A model generated the notes under the pieces. The model saw nothing but the letters and a program-made list of their open reading frames with translations, did not search any database and was not told the origin of the DNA. From Bacillus sp. AFS041924 (GTDB lineage: Bacteria > Bacillota > Bacilli > Bacillales > Bacillaceae_G): a stretch of 56,183 bases of DNA. Below are positions 54,730-56,183 of this stretch, in pieces; the stretch's first letter is position 1, and the number at the start of each line of letters is the position of its first letter. The translations under genes were made by a program, and so were the position numbers. The stretch lies in NCBI RefSeq assembly GCF_002577195.1, contig NZ_NULG01000093.1, forward strand, positions 1-56,183, written 5' to 3'.

Positions 54730-55170
54730 TTATTCTAATATTAAATTTTTTTTAAATACTTTTTGTGATTTAGTATTTTCGAAACCGATCTTCTTATAAA
54801 AAATAAGTGTCTCTAATCTAGTTTCATTTGTCCTCACTCTTATTTCTTTAAACCCGGATATTCTCGACCATTCTTCGCATTTTTCCACTAGATTCTTACC
54901 TATTTTTTGCTCCCTATAAGTACTGTCAACAATCAAGCCACCAATTTCAATATATGGAGGAGATTCAATCAAATATCGACCGTGAGCATGAATCCAGCCA
55001 ATAAGCTTACCTTCAATTTCTGCTACAATTACAACATTATCTTTCAGATTTAATATTTTATTTAATCTTTCAACGACTTGAATTTTTTCGACACGGTAAC
55101 CCAATTGACCTGATAATCTAGCAATTTCTGAACAATCATTTGTTGATGCAATTCTATATAGTATGTCCAT
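54730..55170 (-). CDS. GNAT-family N-acetyltransferase
   Basis: A 146-residue acetyltransferase with VIVAEIEGKLIGWIHAHG, the acetyl-CoA-binding motif VDSTYREQKIGKNLV and the ending LIFYKKIGFEN. The usual Arg/Gln-x-x-Gly-x-Gly is present in the variant form REQKIG. Aminoglycoside-type GNAT proteins look similar, but no substrate can be named. I use the ATG at 55170; the GTG four codons earlier overlaps the ribosome site GTGAGGTG. It is a single gene. Confidence 0.88.
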   Translation of the reverse strand: MDILYRIASTNDCSEIARLSGQLGYRVEKIQVVERLNKILNLKDNVVIVAEIEGKLIGWIHAHGRYLIESPPYIEIGGLIVDSTYREQKIGKNLVEKCEEWSRISGFKEIRVRTNETRLETLIFYKKIGFENTKSQKVFKKNLILE

Positions 55171-55507
55171 ACCGCACCTCACTTTTTAACTTGTACTTTT
55201 AAATTGTTTTAATATTAATATTTAATGCAAGTTGTTATTTAACTAGTTTTTGATTTAATTCCATAAGTTTTTAAAATTCTGTAGATAAATCCAATTATTA
55301 AAATAAAAATTATCTACTTTCTTAAACCTCGCTAGTTTAAAGGTTTGTAGAAATAACAAATGTAAGAATATTCCTATTTTATCATTAAAATTAAATAACC
55401 TGTGCTAGATTTTAGAATTAACCCAGCTCTTTCTCCTCCAGCTAAAATGCCATTTTTTCGCAATAAAGAATGTGGTATGCTAATAGAAAACCAATCAAGG
55501 AGTGGAA
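55171..55507. other. Intergenic region
   Basis: AT-rich sequence with a small inverted repeat (GTAGATAA at 55281-55288 with TTATCTAC at 55310-55317). No gene was found. Confidence 0.45.
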
Positions 55508-55705
55508 ATGATGAAACCGACATCAACTGTTCAACTTGAACAATCCATCGTAAAGTTACGAAAAGTGACTGACGAACTAAACAAGCGAATTAAAGAAGCT
55601 TCTTCAGAACAAGTAGCGAATGAAACCATCCGACTTAAAGAGGAACTGAAAACTATCGCAGAGACGCTTTTCCAAATTAAAAAACGTGAAAACGAAGAAA
55701 TATAA
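55508..55705 (+). CDS. Small coiled-coil protein
   Basis: A 65-residue protein, almost entirely one charged helix (about residues 8-60, LEQSIVKLRKVTDELNKRIK onward), consistent with a short coiled coil. It starts at ATG 55508, with CAAGGAGTGG upstream; a second ATG follows at once. The family is not recognised. It lies just before the transposase remnant and may be part of its surroundings or an independent small gene. Confidence 0.6.
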   Translation: MMKPTSTVQLEQSIVKLRKVTDELNKRIKEASSEQVANETIRLKEELKTIAETLFQIKKRENEEI

Positions 55706-55776
55706 AGAAGCTTAGACTCATATACAAAATACTCGTTAAATATTGTACAAAAAAAGGATCTTAATGGAAGATCCTC

Positions 55777-55822
55777 AGAGTGTAGAGAAACCCCTGAAAA
55801 TTTCTCTACACTCTTTTTTATT
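55777..55822. terminator. Terminator downstream of the IS1182-type transposase
   Basis: Arms AGTGTAGAGAAA and TTTCTCTACACT around an eleven-base loop, with a poly-T run on the plus strand and a second hairpin (GGATCTT/AAGATCC-like) next to it. It may lie at the end of the insertion sequence. Confidence 0.6.
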
Positions 55823-55879
55823 CCATCTTTCTTAGTTGATTTAATCGAAAAAAATAGTGTTATAAACAAAAAAATACAC

Positions 55880-56183
55880 CTATGCTGTACGTGCTAGATG
55901 CATTGCGATCTTCTTTATGTTCTGAACTACAGCTGAAAGCAATGCTTGTTCTGTAGCTCCTTTAATTCCGCGTAACTTATAATAGCGTAGTCCAGCTCTT
56001 TTGAATCTGCGAAACTACGCTCAACTTGTTCTTTTCGATATTTATAAAATAATTTTCCAGATTTTGAAAGTCTATTTAATCGAACTTTCTCTTTTTGTTC
56101 TTCCCAAACATGAAGTGTTACTACTTTTTGATGATTTTTTGATTTTGTACACTGTTCCAACAATGGACATACTACACACTCTT
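55880..56183 (-). pseudogene. IS1182-family transposase, 3' part, frameshifted
   Basis: The minus strand from the right edge reads ECVVCPLLEQCTKSKNHQKV then [20 protein letters not shown], typical of the IS1182 transposase C-terminus with its Cys cluster. At about 56000 one base is gained or lost: the normal ending [37 protein letters not shown] continues in another frame to a stop at 55880-55882. The 5' part lies outside the window. The frameshift makes it probably inactive. Confidence 0.85.

Overview
The window is AT-rich DNA (about one third G+C by eye) from an endospore-forming Bacillaceae. Evidence for a spore former is a sleB-ypeB germination pair, an alpha/beta-type small acid-soluble spore protein and a coat-like coiled-coil protein. 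Gene content (BirA-controlled bioY-yhfT-yhfS, short T-box-controlled prolyl-tRNA synthetase, Mn-dependent pyrophosphatase, rifamycin phosphotransferase, many transporters and DinB-fold proteins) fits a soil Bacillus or close relative such as Gottfriedia. The genus is an inference. I saw no rRNA, tRNA, CRISPR array or complete prophage.

Layout. 0.2-2.9 kb: DUF3889 protein and sleB-ypeB. 2.9-8.3 kb: a two-gene unit of a 1639-residue DUF5724/DUF4132 protein and a 139-residue beta-grasp-like partner. 8.6-11.1 kb: uppP, a degenerate HMG-CoA-lyase-like gene and an acidic protein. 11.2-13.3 kb: a spore gene followed by an island of wreckage holding a partial SASP copy, a decayed membrane-protein gene, a 30-bp perfect palindrome and a 49-residue ORF behind an operator-like palindrome. 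13.3-18.2 kb: excisionase-like protein, SnoaL-like protein, proS with an unusual tandem T-box leader, an EamA exporter and a DUF3900 protein. 18.5-21.9 kb: BirA-controlled bioY-yhfT-yhfS, where yhfS seems to start at ATT. 22-32 kb: LysE-type exporters, rph, an ABC exporter with the ruin of its MarR regulator, a MocR regulator, and an MscS channel.

32.8-42.5 kb: ltaE, a divergent pair of a double-HTH protein and a complete tyrosine recombinase, a DUF2089 operon, an MFS pump with a MerR-family regulator and a textbook MerR-type promoter, a cupredoxin and a flavin monooxygenase. 42.5-55.7 kb: glutathionyl-hydroquinone-reductase-like protein, acetyltransferases, three DinB-fold proteins, a serine hydrolase, an XRE regulator with two HTH domains, a 136-bp inverted-repeat element, ppaC, an SDR, a MATE pump and gpmA. 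The right edge cuts into a frameshifted IS1182-type transposase.

Most genes are housekeeping or lone accessory genes in one- to three-gene units separated by clear intrinsic terminators. The strongest unusual signals are the T-box leader with a duplicated stem III/antiterminator/terminator module but one stem I, the HMG-CoA-lyase-like protein lacking all four metal ligands, the ATT start of yhfS, the giant DUF5724 protein with its small partner, the recombinase/double-HTH pair, and the four-hairpin mobile element.
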